Source: Candidatus Nitrospira nitrosa (GTDB taxonomy: Bacteria; Nitrospirota; Nitrospiria; Nitrospirales; Nitrospiraceae). Taken from it: 64,000 nt of DNA. A program made the translations under genes and the position numbers. Shown piece by piece: positions 45,283 through 54,863 of the stretch (the first letter of the stretch is position 1; every line of letters begins with the position of its first letter). A model generated the notes under the pieces. The model worked only from the letters and a program-made list of their open reading frames with translations. It searched no databases and was not told the DNA's origin. The stretch covers positions 372,001 through 436,000 of the forward strand of contig NZ_CZQA01000008.1 in NCBI RefSeq assembly GCF_001458735.1, written 5' to 3'.

Positions 45283-47058
45283 CTATAACCTCCGATATCC
45301 GTTGGTAATGGGCATCCGTCGATCCTTACCGAGCGCGCGAGGGGTAATTTTGGCGCCAATGGGTGCCTGATGACGCTTGAACTCGCTGCGATCGACCATC
45401 GTCACGACGCGAGCGACCGTGGCAGGATCAAATCCGGCTTTGATGATTTCGTCCGGAGAGCGATCCTCTTCAACGTATGCTTGAAGAATAAGATCGAGGA
45501 CGGAGTAAGGGGGTAACGAATCTTCATCTTTTTGATCTGGTCGTAACTCGGCACTCGGAGGCCGGTCCAGCGTCCGCTGCGGGATCACAGGTGAGGAGCC
45601 GAGGCCATTCCGAAATGTTGCCAGCGCATAGACCATCGTCTTCGGCACATCCTTAATGACGGCAAAACCGCCGGCCATATCACCATAGAGCGTGGCATAC
45701 CCAACACTTAACTCACTCTTGTTTCCAGTCGTCAGTACCAGATCCCCAAATTTGTTTGACATAGCCATGAGCATAGTCCCGCGAATACGTGCCTGTAGGT
45801 TTTCCTCAGTCGTATCGACCGGCCGATCGCCAAACGTCGAGGTCAGTGCGCGGCGGTAGGATTCAAACGTAGGGGTAATTGAAATCACGCTCAAGTCGAT
45901 GCCCAGATGTCGTACAAGCTCTACCACATCCGCCTCACTTTCCCGTGATGTATAGGGAGAGGGTAGAAAGACCCCCCGTACTCGATCCGCTCCGATCGCA
46001 TCCACCGCGACCACTGCCGTTAACGCTGAATCAACCCCACCACTCAACCCAAGCGTCACCCGCGCAAAGCCATTCTTCTTCACATAATCCTTCACCGCGA
46101 GAACCAAGGCCCGATAGATCGCTTCGACTTCCTCAACCGGTTCAGTCACGACCGATGTGATCGGAGGCCGCGTCTTCTGCACAGTCGGCATTTTCACCGA
46201 ATAGCGATCGAAATCGGCACCGAGGGTCTCGGCTACCCGGGCCTTCCGCCTCTGTGTCCGAGCCTGACGCCCAGGCGGAACCGCACCCACGCTTACGTCT
46301 GCCACCACTAATTCTTCTTGGAACGCAGCACCGCGAGCCAACACTCCACCGGCTCTGTCAATGATCACGCTGCCCCCATCGAACACCAACTCATCCTGAC
46401 CACCGACCATGTTTGTATACGTGACAATCACACTATTTTCTCGCGCGCGAGCTGCCAAGAACTGCTCTCTCGAGCGGTTTTTGCCACGATGAAAGGGCGA
46501 GGCATTGATGTTGACGATGACTTCCGCCCCCCCCTCAGCTTGCCTGCGGATGAGCCCGTTTGAACGCTCAAGATCTTCACAGAGAGTCAGCCCGATCAGC
46601 GCCCCATGGACACGGAGTAACGGGAGTCGTTGTCCTGGCTGGAAGTATCGACTTTCGTCGAAGATCCCTTGGTTCACCAGAGACTGTTTGTGATAGCTCC
46701 CAAGCAACCTACGATCAGCAATCAACGCTGCAGCATTATAGAGCACAGGACCACCTGCTCCGCTGCTCGATGACCTTGAATTGCGCTTCACATCTTGCCC
46801 CACATAGCCCACGATGGCCACCAGCCCACGACAGGCCGGAATGATCTCTTGCAAGGCCCGTCTATTCTCGCTCACAAACCATGGTTTTAGTAGAAGATCT
46901 TCCGGGTGACATCCCGTAATCGCCAGTTCAGGAAATACCACAAGGTCGGCCTTGACTTTCTTTGCCTCACGGACCCAACTCAGGATCCGACGAACATTTC
47001 CGTTGAGATCTCCAACCGTCGGATTCATCTGCGCCATGGCAATTCGTAAGGTCTTCAT
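45283..47058 (-). CDS. nadE: NAD+ synthase, glutamine-hydrolysing
   Basis: The enzyme amidates nicotinic acid adenine dinucleotide. The N-terminal nitrilase-type glutaminase domain has LVVFPELAITGCHPEDLL and LIGLTLCEDLERSNGLIRR with the catalytic Cys. The C-terminal synthetase domain has the ATP pyrophosphatase loop VTLGLSGGVDSALTAVVAVD and later VGYATLYGDMAGGFAVIKDV. The ATG at 47058 (GGAG just upstream) gives 590 residues and the expected start MKTLRIAMAQMNPTVGDL; the frame extends to 47118 without support. Confidence 0.95.
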   Translation of the reverse strand: MKTLRIAMAQMNPTVGDLNGNVRRILSWVREAKKVKADLVVFPELAITGCHPEDLLLKPWFVSENRRALQEIIPACRGLVAIVGYVGQDVKRNSRSSSSGAGGPVLYNAAALIADRRLLGSYHKQSLVNQGIFDESRYFQPGQRLPLLRVHGALIGLTLCEDLERSNGLIRRQAEGGAEVIVNINASPFHRGKNRSREQFLAARARENSVIVTYTNMVGGQDELVFDGGSVIIDRAGGVLARGAAFQEELVVADVSVGAVPPGRQARTQRRKARVAETLGADFDRYSVKMPTVQKTRPPITSVVTEPVEEVEAIYRALVLAVKDYVKKNGFARVTLGLSGGVDSALTAVVAVDAIGADRVRGVFLPSPYTSRESEADVVELVRHLGIDLSVISITPTFESYRRALTSTFGDRPVDTTEENLQARIRGTMLMAMSNKFGDLVLTTGNKSELSVGYATLYGDMAGGFAVIKDVPKTMVYALATFRNGLGSSPVIPQRTLDRPPSAELRPDQKDEDSLPPYSVLDLILQAYVEEDRSPDEIIKAGFDPATVARVVTMVDRSEFKRHQAPIGAKITPRALGKDRRMPITNGYRRL

Positions 47059-47159
47059 TACACTCCAAGTCAACCGACACTGGTGGGGGAACACTTCGCT
47101 GACAGAGAAACGGTGCAATCCCGCCGCGGTCAGGATGTCATTCGGTCAGGCCATTACGA

Positions 47160-48272
47160 CTAAGCAGATACGTTGATCGAAGCGGCTCGTGACTCCGCCA
47201 CCCACCGATCAAACACGTCTTTGCCTAGCGGAGCCATGCAAACCTCTCCAATGCGTAGGGGCCACACGCCAATCACCTGTCCGTCCGACACCTTTTTGTC
47301 GTGAAGCATGGCCTTCCAAATCTTCGTCGACGTCGCATGAGGCATACGGTCGCTCAGCCCTGCCTCGGTCACCATACGCCGAATGGCGTCGACAACCTCA
47401 CGGGCACATACACCTTGGAAACATGCGAGATCAGCCTCCTGCACCAATCCGATGCCGACGGCTTCCCCATGCACAAGTGATGTGTACCCACCCAAGGCCT
47501 CAAGCGCATGTCCGATTGTATGGCCATAGTTGAGAATTCTTCGCCGGTCGGATTCTCGCTCATCCGCCGCCACGACCTCGGCCTTGATCTCACAGGATCG
47601 TCTCACCACACTGGCCACAACCTGGGGAACCTGTTTTTGCAATGCAGGCATCTTTCGTTCAAGGTACGTAAAAAACGATTCATCTGCGATGATCCCATAC
47701 TTAATCACCTCGGCCAGACCGGCGACCCACTGGCGTCTGGGCAATGTACGCAGGGTCAGCGGATCAATCCAAACTGCACGCGGCTGATAGAACGACCCGA
47801 TCAGGTTTTTCCCTAGTTGATGATCGACCCCGGTCTTTCCTCCGACGCTGGAATCCACTTGCGCCACGAGCGTCGTTGGCACTTGGATATATGGAATCCC
47901 GCGTTGGTAGATCGAGGCGGCAAACCCAGTCAAATCTCCGACCACTCCACCTCCCAAGGCCAAAAGATGCGATGAGCGCTCAAACCGGTGTCGGGCCAAC
48001 ACATTGAGAATGTGTTCAACCGTTTGTAACGTCTTGGACCGTTCCCCAGGCGCAAGGATAATCGAGACTGGTTCAAGCCCAGCCCGCTTCGCGGTCTCAA
48101 CAGTCTTCTTCAGATAGTGCTGCGCAACATGCCGATCCGTGACAATTCCGACCTTCCCCTTCAGTCCGCAGCGCTTGATTTCCCTTCCGAGCTTCTCCAG
48201 AAGCCCGGCTTGTATGGCAATCTCGTAGCTCCGATCAGCCAGTGACACCGTAACAGTTGAGCCGACAGTCAT
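47160..48272 (-). CDS. aroB: 3-dehydroquinate synthase
   Basis: AroB converts DAHP to 3-dehydroquinate in the shikimate pathway, using NAD+ and Zn2+/Co2+. The 370-residue protein has LALGGGVVGDLTGFAASIYQRG (in part), VPTTLVAQVDSSVGGKTGVD and the metal-site segment RRILNYGHTIGHALEALGGY. Length is normal. It precedes nadE on the same strand with about 100 bases between the genes. Confidence 0.97.
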   Translation of the reverse strand: MTVGSTVTVSLADRSYEIAIQAGLLEKLGREIKRCGLKGKVGIVTDRHVAQHYLKKTVETAKRAGLEPVSIILAPGERSKTLQTVEHILNVLARHRFERSSHLLALGGGVVGDLTGFAASIYQRGIPYIQVPTTLVAQVDSSVGGKTGVDHQLGKNLIGSFYQPRAVWIDPLTLRTLPRRQWVAGLAEVIKYGIIADESFFTYLERKMPALQKQVPQVVASVVRRSCEIKAEVVAADERESDRRRILNYGHTIGHALEALGGYTSLVHGEAVGIGLVQEADLACFQGVCAREVVDAIRRMVTEAGLSDRMPHATSTKIWKAMLHDKKVSDGQVIGVWPLRIGEVCMAPLGKDVFDRWVAESRAASINVSA

Positions 48273-48454
48273 ATGGCAACCTCACTAATCATCATGCCGA
48301 AGAATGTCATCATGCTTTTCACCCCAATACGCTGCGCGATCTGTCGAATGCGGAGGCATGGTAGCACAGCATCGGAGAACTAAAAAGACAGGTACATTCT
48401 GTCACGAGTGCCTACCGATCGGGATGAAACGTCCCGATGTCGTTCTATGAAAGT

Positions 48455-48493
48455 AAAGGCCTGCCGATGCGGGAACGCATCCGGCAGGCCTTT
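48455..48493 (-). terminator. Terminator-type hairpin after pilQ
   Basis: A 17-bp stem with a single bulge (AAAGGCCTGCC...GGCAGGCCTTT) lies 26 bases downstream of the pilQ stop. On the minus strand it is followed by ACTTTCATAG, so the T-run is weak, but the stem is strong. It separates the pil operon from aroB. Confidence 0.75.
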
Positions 48494-48518
48494 GCTGATC
48501 ACGGATATGGAGTCAGAA

Positions 48519-50501
48519 CTAGGTCTTGATAATGCTCGGCGTGAGGAAGATCAGCAGCTCTTGCTTAGACACTGTCTCAGACTTATTCTTGAACAACCAG
48601 CCCAACACCGGCATTCGGGACAGATAAGGAACCCCCTGCACGTTGTTCCCCTGCGTATCAACGAAGACGCCACCGATCACCATGGTTTCTCCGTCTCTGA
48701 CGATCACCTGCGTCGTCGCTTCTCGCCGGTCAATGCTTGGGCCAGCTGGATTACTCCTCGCACCGACGGCATTGCGAGTCGCACGCACACGCATTAGGAT
48801 TCGCTTCGATTCTTCCTTTGGATCTCGCGAGGTAATCTGTGGGGTGACATTCAATTCCAAGTTTGCATCGACAAATGTCGTTTGAGTCCCTTGCAATGAT
48901 GTGGTCTGGAAAGGGATCGACTCGCCCTGGGAAATCTTGGCTTCCCGTTTATCCAACGTGGTGATTTTAGGTGCAGCGATCACCTTACTTAGTCCCAACA
49001 ATTCCCCGGCCGATAGCCGCATGTCCAGAGCAAAGTCTCCGCCAAGTTTTCCAAATGTCCATCCGATCGATGGAACGGCCGGCAACCCACCGACCTGCGC
49101 CGGTAAGTTGACTAAAAAGTTTCGATCAATCGTGCTGCTTCCTGTTCCGGCAATCTGGCTAAACGGACCAGTCAGATTCGAGAGCGCGAAGAAATCCGTG
49201 GGTGTCCGGTTCCCCGCCTGGAACCCCCATTGAATCCCCAACCCACGAGCATAAACCGTATCAGCCTGAACAATGCGCGCCTCAATCTGGACTTGCGGGA
49301 CCTCAAGATCAAGCCCCTCGACAAGCTGTCGAATGATTCCCAGCTTGGTTTCTGTGTCCCTCACGATCAGCGCATTACTTCCGGCATTGAACTGCATAAG
49401 CCCACGTGGGCTCAGGTTCTGTCGCAGCGAGGTCATCAATTCTTGCGCCTGAAGATTTCTGATATAGAACACCCGATCGATGAGATCCTCCGCCTTGACC
49501 TTCGAATCTTTCGCCCGTGCCTCTTCGTCTTGCTGCTTGGCAAGGTTCGCTAAAGAATCGACCCACACAATACTCCCCTGCCGAATCATACCGAGTGCAT
49601 TCATTTTGAGGAGCATTTCCAGCGCTTGATCCCATGGCACACTGACCAGCTTCATGGTGACTTTCGACTTGACCCCTTCACCGACAACGATATTGAATCC
49701 GCTGACCTCCGCAATCAATCGGAGGATATTGGTGATATCAGCCTGTTGAAAGTCGAGAGAAATACGACGCCCCACATATCGGGTTTGCCCGACCACAAGA
49801 TCGTCGGACCGCTCGTCTTTTTCAGGAGAAACCGCCTCTCCCTCCATTTGTACTCGCTGTATTTTGAAGTGAGTGTGCGTCGGACTTACGATGCGTGCCG
49901 TCCGTTTTACTAAGCGAGCCGGCGGTTCATACAAACCTCTCCGAGCTTTCAGAACGACGTCTGACGGGCCCTTTTTCTCGAACGCTCCCGCGACCATAGC
50001 ATGGGCTCGCCGCTCGCTCGGCTTCAAGGTAATGAACACCTTGTTCCCATCACGAGTCACGGAATAAATCGGACGTTCCGGCACATCGAACACCAGTCTC
50101 ACTTTGTCGGCATGATGCCCCACCCGGATCTTCTTAAGTAGATAATGATCGGCCTGCACCACTGAACGCCGAATGGTGGAGGACACAGCTGGGACATCAA
50201 TAATCAGCCTCGATTCATCCAAGAAATTGGTCTCCGGAAACAATTGACCATCCCCAGCAATGACAACCGTAACTTGGTCCGACTCCGGACGAACCTCGAT
50301 CGAAGTCAGGGTCTGTGCCAAATATTGCAAAGACTGACTTTCAGCTGCCATCACATCCTTCGGCTTGTTGCCGCCGTTCATCTCGTCCGCCAGGGCAGGC
50401 ATTTCCCCGACCGCGATCCAGCCAGCGATAGCCAGCCCGCAGGGCATAATAAAACGTCTCGCCGCCAGGATACTGTTGATGCCGGAGAATAGTGATTTCA
50501 T
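48519..50501 (-). CDS. pilQ: Type IV pilus secretin PilQ
   Basis: PilQ forms the outer-membrane channel through which the pilus leaves the cell. The 660-residue precursor has an N-terminal signal (CGLAIAGWIAVGEMPALA), an AMIN domain (VTVVIAGDGQLFPETNFLDE), an N0/STN-like and N1 region (VGRRISLDFQQADITNILRL, IAEVSGFNIVVGEGVKSKVT) and a C-terminal secretin domain (VPQVQIEARIVQADTVYARG, DGETMVIGGVFVD). It overlaps pilP by 4 bases (ATGA) and ends the operon. Confidence 0.95.
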   Translation of the reverse strand: MKSLFSGINSILAARRFIMPCGLAIAGWIAVGEMPALADEMNGGNKPKDVMAAESQSLQYLAQTLTSIEVRPESDQVTVVIAGDGQLFPETNFLDESRLIIDVPAVSSTIRRSVVQADHYLLKKIRVGHHADKVRLVFDVPERPIYSVTRDGNKVFITLKPSERRAHAMVAGAFEKKGPSDVVLKARRGLYEPPARLVKRTARIVSPTHTHFKIQRVQMEGEAVSPEKDERSDDLVVGQTRYVGRRISLDFQQADITNILRLIAEVSGFNIVVGEGVKSKVTMKLVSVPWDQALEMLLKMNALGMIRQGSIVWVDSLANLAKQQDEEARAKDSKVKAEDLIDRVFYIRNLQAQELMTSLRQNLSPRGLMQFNAGSNALIVRDTETKLGIIRQLVEGLDLEVPQVQIEARIVQADTVYARGLGIQWGFQAGNRTPTDFFALSNLTGPFSQIAGTGSSTIDRNFLVNLPAQVGGLPAVPSIGWTFGKLGGDFALDMRLSAGELLGLSKVIAAPKITTLDKREAKISQGESIPFQTTSLQGTQTTFVDANLELNVTPQITSRDPKEESKRILMRVRATRNAVGARSNPAGPSIDRREATTQVIVRDGETMVIGGVFVDTQGNNVQGVPYLSRMPVLGWLFKNKSETVSKQELLIFLTPSIIKT

Positions 50502-51130
50502 TCTGCACCCTCTTTGGGATGTAGGAGCTTCACATGCTCCCGTTCCTGCTTCTTGCCATACACATCCGTAAATCGCTCTTGCACGATGATGCCGCGCTCG
50601 GTCACCGCACTGACCACCCCATTGTTCTGGCCGATTCGCGTACCCCGCCGAACGGTATATCCATGTCCTTCAGGAGTCTGTACCATTGCCGTGTATCCGT
50701 AGGCCCCCCATACAACGGCAATCAGATTGAGTTCCGTCAGCGTCACGCGTTGTAACGGGGGCAGCGTGCTATCCGTTTTTCCGACTTGAAGCTCCTGGAT
50801 AATAGGGGCGAACGGATCACGACGCCCAGAAGGGTCATATCCCAACCCAGTCATTCCCTCGGCTAGCGGCAATTGGGATGGATCCTGACTGTTACCCGTC
50901 GGCAAGCCCGTTTCCATCGCGGGAGGAGCGGGAGGGGGCACTTCTGGCACAGCGGGTACCTTGATCGAGTCATGTCTCATTGGCGCAATCTGTCCAGGAA
51001 TGGGGGAGGGTTCGGCTTGGACATGCTCACTCCCAAGAAAAACACCCCACCAACAGAGAGCACAGGCACCGACACACTGCGCGTACCACCTGACTCTCCG
51101 CTGACCTCGCTCAACCCCTAAGAAATACAT
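50498..51130 (-). CDS. pilP: Type IV pilus assembly lipoprotein-like PilP
   Basis: PilP links the inner-membrane PilMNO complex to PilQ. The 210-residue protein has one N-terminal hydrophobic segment (CVGACALCWWGVFLG), a Pro-rich linker, and a C-terminal domain with the PilP signature YDPSGRRDPFAPI and LTELNLIAVVWGAYGYTAMVQTPEGHGYTVRRGTRIG (in part). The classical lipobox is not obvious. It overlaps pilQ as ATGA and lies 14 bases after the pilO stop. Confidence 0.92.
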   Translation of the reverse strand: MYFLGVERGQRRVRWYAQCVGACALCWWGVFLGSEHVQAEPSPIPGQIAPMRHDSIKVPAVPEVPPPAPPAMETGLPTGNSQDPSQLPLAEGMTGLGYDPSGRRDPFAPIIQELQVGKTDSTLPPLQRVTLTELNLIAVVWGAYGYTAMVQTPEGHGYTVRRGTRIGQNNGVVSAVTERGIIVQERFTDVYGKKQEREHVKLLHPKEGAE

Positions 51131-51144
51131 CGGTTCAGCATCCT

Positions 51145-51789
51145 CTATTTAGCAGCTTGCGCCAACTTTGCAGCGTGCACCGGCTGCGCCGTTCCGGAAA
51201 CTGCCTTCTCCTGCGGAGCTGCATAGGCAATGAGATCAAATGTTGTTTGCGAAACAAACCGTCCCTGCTCCATCCGAGGGGAGCCCATCTTGAGCCCCGA
51301 CACCGTGATAATTCTGGGCAGTCGATTGATCCGGTCAAAAAACAACGCGGCAGTATGGTACACTCCCGCCACCTCTACACTAACCGGCATCTTGACAAAC
51401 AGCTTCGACGGGTCTTCAGCTTGCGCCCCAGGACGCCACAACTTGATGTCCAGTCCGAGTCGAACCCCGAGATCAGAGACCTGCTTAAGCAACATAATGG
51501 CCTCTTCTTCGGGGGGGAGGCGTTCTTTCTTCTTGGCTAATTCGATTTCCAGCTGCTTGCTTGCCGCGACTAACTCATCGAGATGTTTCACCTTAATCGT
51601 CAACGTTTGAATTTCGCTCTCCAGTTTGGTGTTCTCCGCTTCGAGGGCCGCAATACTTTCGGACTTGGGTTCCGCAATGTAGAAATAGAAGCCGGCAATC
51701 ATGCCGCCGACCAGGAGCAGCAACAGAGCCACCTTTTGAGAAGCTGGCACGCTGCGGAGTGCGTCAAGGTTAAGTTGAGGCAACGCCAT
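51145..51789 (-). CDS. pilO: Type IV pilus assembly protein PilO
   Basis: PilO is a bitopic inner-membrane protein that pairs with PilN. The 214-residue product has one TM segment (VALLLLLVGGMIAGFYFYI near 20-38), a coiled coil (SIAALEAENTKLESEIQTLT then IKVKHLDELVAASKQLEIEL) and a ferredoxin-like periplasmic domain ending SGLKMGSPRMEQGRFVSQTT. It lies between pilN (2-base gap) and pilP. Confidence 0.92.
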   Translation of the reverse strand: MALPQLNLDALRSVPASQKVALLLLLVGGMIAGFYFYIAEPKSESIAALEAENTKLESEIQTLTIKVKHLDELVAASKQLEIELAKKKERLPPEEEAIMLLKQVSDLGVRLGLDIKLWRPGAQAEDPSKLFVKMPVSVEVAGVYHTAALFFDRINRLPRIITVSGLKMGSPRMEQGRFVSQTTFDLIAYAAPQEKAVSGTAQPVHAAKLAQAAK

Positions 51790-51791
51790 AG

Positions 51792-52346
51792 TTATCCCTT
51801 TAGGCGAAATGCCAACCGAAATTGATAGAGGTTAATTTTATTCTCCACTGCAGCCTTACTTTCTTGCAGATTAATACCGGTAAAATAATCGGTTCGGCGC
51901 AAGTTGTTCACGAATTCCACCACATCATCGTTGGTGAGCGCCTTTCCTTCCAACTCAACCGTTTCTGAAGCAACACCCAGCTTGGTCAGCCACACCTTGA
52001 GCGGGTCGAGACTCTGGCTGACGTGGTCGAGCACCTTCACAGGTCCCATTCTTGACTGTTCAAGCTGATCAATGATCCGATTTTTGTCTTCAAGGAGTTT
52101 CTTCTTTTGTTCAAAATCCTGAACTTGCTTGACCTGCTCTTTCAGTTGAGCAACCTGTTTTTCCTTCGTCTGCTTCTCCTCTTGCCTGGCTTCCAACTCG
52201 TTGTCCAGCGCGGCGGAATACCACCAGCAACCGGCCAGCGTAACCACGACTACCCCCACACCAAGGATTGCTTGGGCCCGAACATCATGCTGCGGCTTTG
52301 CTTGCCGCCCTTTCGACGTGCCAGGGAGAAGGTTAATCCGTATCAT
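51792..52346 (-). CDS. pilN: Type IV pilus assembly protein PilN
   Basis: The 184-residue protein begins MIRINLLPG, the conserved cytoplasmic motif by which PilN docks onto PilM. A TM segment (AILGVGVVVVTLAGCWWY), a coiled coil (EEKQTKEKQVAQLKEQVKQV) and a periplasmic domain (VELEGKALTNDDVVEFVNNL) follow. It overlaps pilM by 4 bases (ATGA), so synthesis of the interacting pair is coupled. Confidence 0.95.
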   Translation of the reverse strand: MIRINLLPGTSKGRQAKPQHDVRAQAILGVGVVVVTLAGCWWYSAALDNELEARQEEKQTKEKQVAQLKEQVKQVQDFEQKKKLLEDKNRIIDQLEQSRMGPVKVLDHVSQSLDPLKVWLTKLGVASETVELEGKALTNDDVVEFVNNLRRTDYFTGINLQESKAAVENKINLYQFRLAFRLKG

Positions 52347-53449
52347 CGGTCACCCACTGCTCGTAAGGCCAACCCAACCCCAACCGCCGCTGATGGCGCA
52401 AGCTCCGCAAGGAGATCTGGGTCCATCTCACACCCAGTGGTATCGATCTCGGCGAAGGGATCAGCAATTTCCACTGGGACTTGCATTCGATCACTCAACT
52501 GCTGAATCAGTCCTTTCGCCTTGGCAACACCACCGCAGACAAGTACGCGATTGAGATCGGCATTAGCACCGGAGGTTTTGAAGTAATCCACCGTTCGAGC
52601 AATCTCGGAAGCCACCTCGGCATTTACACTATCCAGGACGTTACCGACCGACATTCCAGTGGCTTCCCCACTTCCCTCCTTCTTCTTACTTTCCTCCGCT
52701 TCTTCAAATGAGAGCCCCATTTCCCGTTGAATCGCTTCTGTGTATCTATTCCCACCCAGCGGAATGTCTCGGGTAAATAGAGAGGAGCCAGCACGTATAA
52801 TGTTCACATTCATCACACTGGCGCCGAGATTGACCAAGGCAGTTGTTTCTTCTTGTGCCAATGGATAGTTGATCCCGTGCATATTTTCGATGGCGAACGC
52901 ATCGACATCCATGACCATCGGAATGAGCCTAGCAGTCTTCACCAACTCCGTCAGCTCATTGATTTTGTCCTTCTTCGCCGCGACAAGAATCACCGCCATA
53001 TCCCCCTGGCCATCGCTTGTCGGGTCCGGGGGCAACACATGGAAATCGATATTGACTTCGTTGATATCGAAGGGGATATATTGCTCGGCTGCCAGCTTCA
53101 CTTGACCTTCAAGTTCTTCATCCGGCATAGGGGGAAGACTTATCTTTTTTACGATCACGGCATGCCCAGAAATTGAGACGGCGACGTGCTTATTCTTGAT
53201 GTTTGTTTCCTCAAATAGCTCCTGAATAGCCGAGACCACGCGCCCCTCGTCCATCACGGTCCCATCGACAATCACTTCTGGTTCAAGCGGTTTCACCCCG
53301 AACTTCTGAAGAAAGTACCGTCCCTTACTTTCCTTGAGTTGTGCGACCTTAATCGCACTTGACCCAATATCAAGCCCCACAAGTTGCCGACGGGGAGTCA
53401 ACATTGAGATAACGTCTGTTTCAACAAGCTTTTTTAATGAACTCAGCAT
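52343..53449 (-). CDS. pilM: Type IV pilus assembly protein PilM
   Basis: PilM is a cytoplasmic actin-like ATPase fold protein that binds PilN. The 368-residue protein shows LVGLDIGSSAIKVAQLKESK (phosphate 1 region), AVSISGHAVIVKKISLPPMP, TALVNLGASVMNVNIIRAGS and VLVCGGVAKAKGLIQQLSDRM (adenosine motif). It is the first structural gene of pilMNOPQ and starts 14 bases after the regulator gene. Confidence 0.95.
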   Translation of the reverse strand: MLSSLKKLVETDVISMLTPRRQLVGLDIGSSAIKVAQLKESKGRYFLQKFGVKPLEPEVIVDGTVMDEGRVVSAIQELFEETNIKNKHVAVSISGHAVIVKKISLPPMPDEELEGQVKLAAEQYIPFDINEVNIDFHVLPPDPTSDGQGDMAVILVAAKKDKINELTELVKTARLIPMVMDVDAFAIENMHGINYPLAQEETTALVNLGASVMNVNIIRAGSSLFTRDIPLGGNRYTEAIQREMGLSFEEAEESKKKEGSGEATGMSVGNVLDSVNAEVASEIARTVDYFKTSGANADLNRVLVCGGVAKAKGLIQQLSDRMQVPVEIADPFAEIDTTGCEMDPDLLAELAPSAAVGVGLALRAVGDR

Positions 53450-53463
53450 GTGTCACCTGAACT

Positions 53464-53697
53464 CTACACGACGCGTTTCCTAGCACAAATGACTTTCTCG
53501 ATTTCATCCACGTTTTTCGGTGTATAGAGTCGCCAATTCCTCCAATCGCGTGCGGGTCGTGCAATCACCCCTTCTCGTTCCCATCGGAACAATGTGGCCT
53601 TGGAAATATCGAATAATTGGCATACCTGATTCGCCTTGATTCCCTCAGTGCTCTTATTATCGATACGTTTTTTACCCTCAGTATTTACACTCAACAC
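53464..53697 (-). CDS. MerR-like helix-turn-helix regulator heading the pil operon
   Basis: The ~77-residue protein has a single MerR/HTH_17-type domain: IKANQVCQLFDISKATLFRW then EREGVIARPARDWRNWRLYT and a helix PKNVDEIEKVICARKRVV. There is no effector domain. The frame opens at a TTG (53733), but that lies inside the promoter spacer/-10 region, so GTG 53697, preceded by AAGGG, is a better start. It is followed by pilM after 14 bases, so it is transcribed with the pilus genes and may control them or itself. Confidence 0.75.
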   Translation of the reverse strand: MLSVNTEGKKRIDNKSTEGIKANQVCQLFDISKATLFRWEREGVIARPARDWRNWRLYTPKNVDEIEKVICARKRVV

Positions 53698-53722
53698 GCC
53701 ACCCTTAATATTCACAAAGGTA

Positions 53723-53750
53723 AGTATAGTCAATATGCTCGACCTGTCAA
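53723..53750 (-). promoter_or_regulatory. Strong sigma-70 promoter of the regulator-pilMNOPQ operon
   Basis: Minus strand: perfect -35 TTGACA (53750-53745), 16-base spacer, -10 TATACT (53728-53723). It fixes the transcription start downstream of the TTG at 53733 and supports GTG 53697 as the regulator's start codon. Confidence 0.7.
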
Positions 53751-53811
53751 GGAAACTGCTGGAAGTGACGTTCTGGTGCGGGAACTGGATCGGCAGAAGG
53801 CCAACGATGGC

Positions 53812-54678
53812 CTAGGATTTGTCAATATCTCTATATTTGAGGCCCACTTGGTAGCCCAGAGCTGCAAGCCGCTCACACAGATGTCCGGCAATCGCCACTG
53901 AGCGATGCCGTCCACCGGTACATCCAATTGCAATTGTGAGATAACTACGTCGCTCGCGCTGATACAGAGGAAGGAGAAACCTTAAAAGCTCTTCGACATG
54001 TTGAATTAACGCAATCGCTTCAGAGTCCTCGAGTACGAACTTACGGACCGGCTCGTCTTTGCCGGACAGCGGCTTGAGATCAGCCACAAAGAAAGGATTC
54101 TTCAAAAAACGCACATCGAACAACAGATCGATATCGTACGGGACTCCAAACTTATACCCGAATGCTAATAAGGAGATCGTCAGACGTCGATCGGACGCGT
54201 TCTGCAAAAACTCTTTCCCCAGCAGATCGCCGAGCTCATGCACCGTGAGATCCGATGTATCAATGATGCGATCCGCCTGTCGTCGCAACTCAGCCATCCG
54301 TTCCTTCTCAAATCGAATCCCCTCCCCAACGGGTCGATGCGGCAAGAGGGGATGAGGTCGACGGGATTCTGAAAAGCGCCGGATGAGCACCTCTTCCCTA
54401 GCTTCAAGAAAGAGCACCTGTACGGCATGGCCAAGAGTTTTGATCCGTTCAAGAATCCCCACAAAATCCGCGAAAAATCCTCGCTCGCGCACATCAACAC
54501 CGAGCGCGACGTTCGCGATTTCACTATGCTGCTGGTGACAGAGGTCAACAAAGGTCGGAAGGAGGGCAGGAGGAAGGTTATCAATACAGAAATACCCGGC
54601 ATCCTCAAATGCCTTCAACGCATAAGATTTCCCGGACCCCGACAATCCACTAATGATGACCAGATTGAGTTGCGCCAT
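53812..54678 (-). CDS. rapZ: RapZ/YvcJ-family P-loop protein
   Basis: From ATG 54678 the protein has 288 residues, the usual RapZ length. The N-terminal P-loop is VIISGLSGSGKSYALKAFED; other family motifs are FCIDNLPPALLPTFVDLC, RRPHPLL, FGYKFGVPYDIDLLFDVRFL and the C-terminal IAIGCTGGRHRSVAIAGHLC. RapZ in enterobacteria is an RNase adaptor controlling glmS; related proteins bind nucleotides. It follows hpf, the common rpoN-hpf-rapZ order. A longer frame to GTG 54732 is not favoured. Confidence 0.93.
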   Translation of the reverse strand: MAQLNLVIISGLSGSGKSYALKAFEDAGYFCIDNLPPALLPTFVDLCHQQHSEIANVALGVDVRERGFFADFVGILERIKTLGHAVQVLFLEAREEVLIRRFSESRRPHPLLPHRPVGEGIRFEKERMAELRRQADRIIDTSDLTVHELGDLLGKEFLQNASDRRLTISLLAFGYKFGVPYDIDLLFDVRFLKNPFFVADLKPLSGKDEPVRKFVLEDSEAIALIQHVEELLRFLLPLYQRERRSYLTIAIGCTGGRHRSVAIAGHLCERLAALGYQVGLKYRDIDKS

Positions 54679-54863
54679 GAGATTCCGCCCGTCTTCATGG
54701 ATCACCAGATGACAATCCACGAACGAGAACACCCCAGGTCATAGTCTCCATCGAGGAGAAGCGCCATACAAATCCATCCGTAAACAGCGCTTACGCCAAC
54801 CCGATAGCCCCTACAAACCAATGAGGCCAGACTCCCCACCGCACCGCTCCGGAGTAATCCGAC

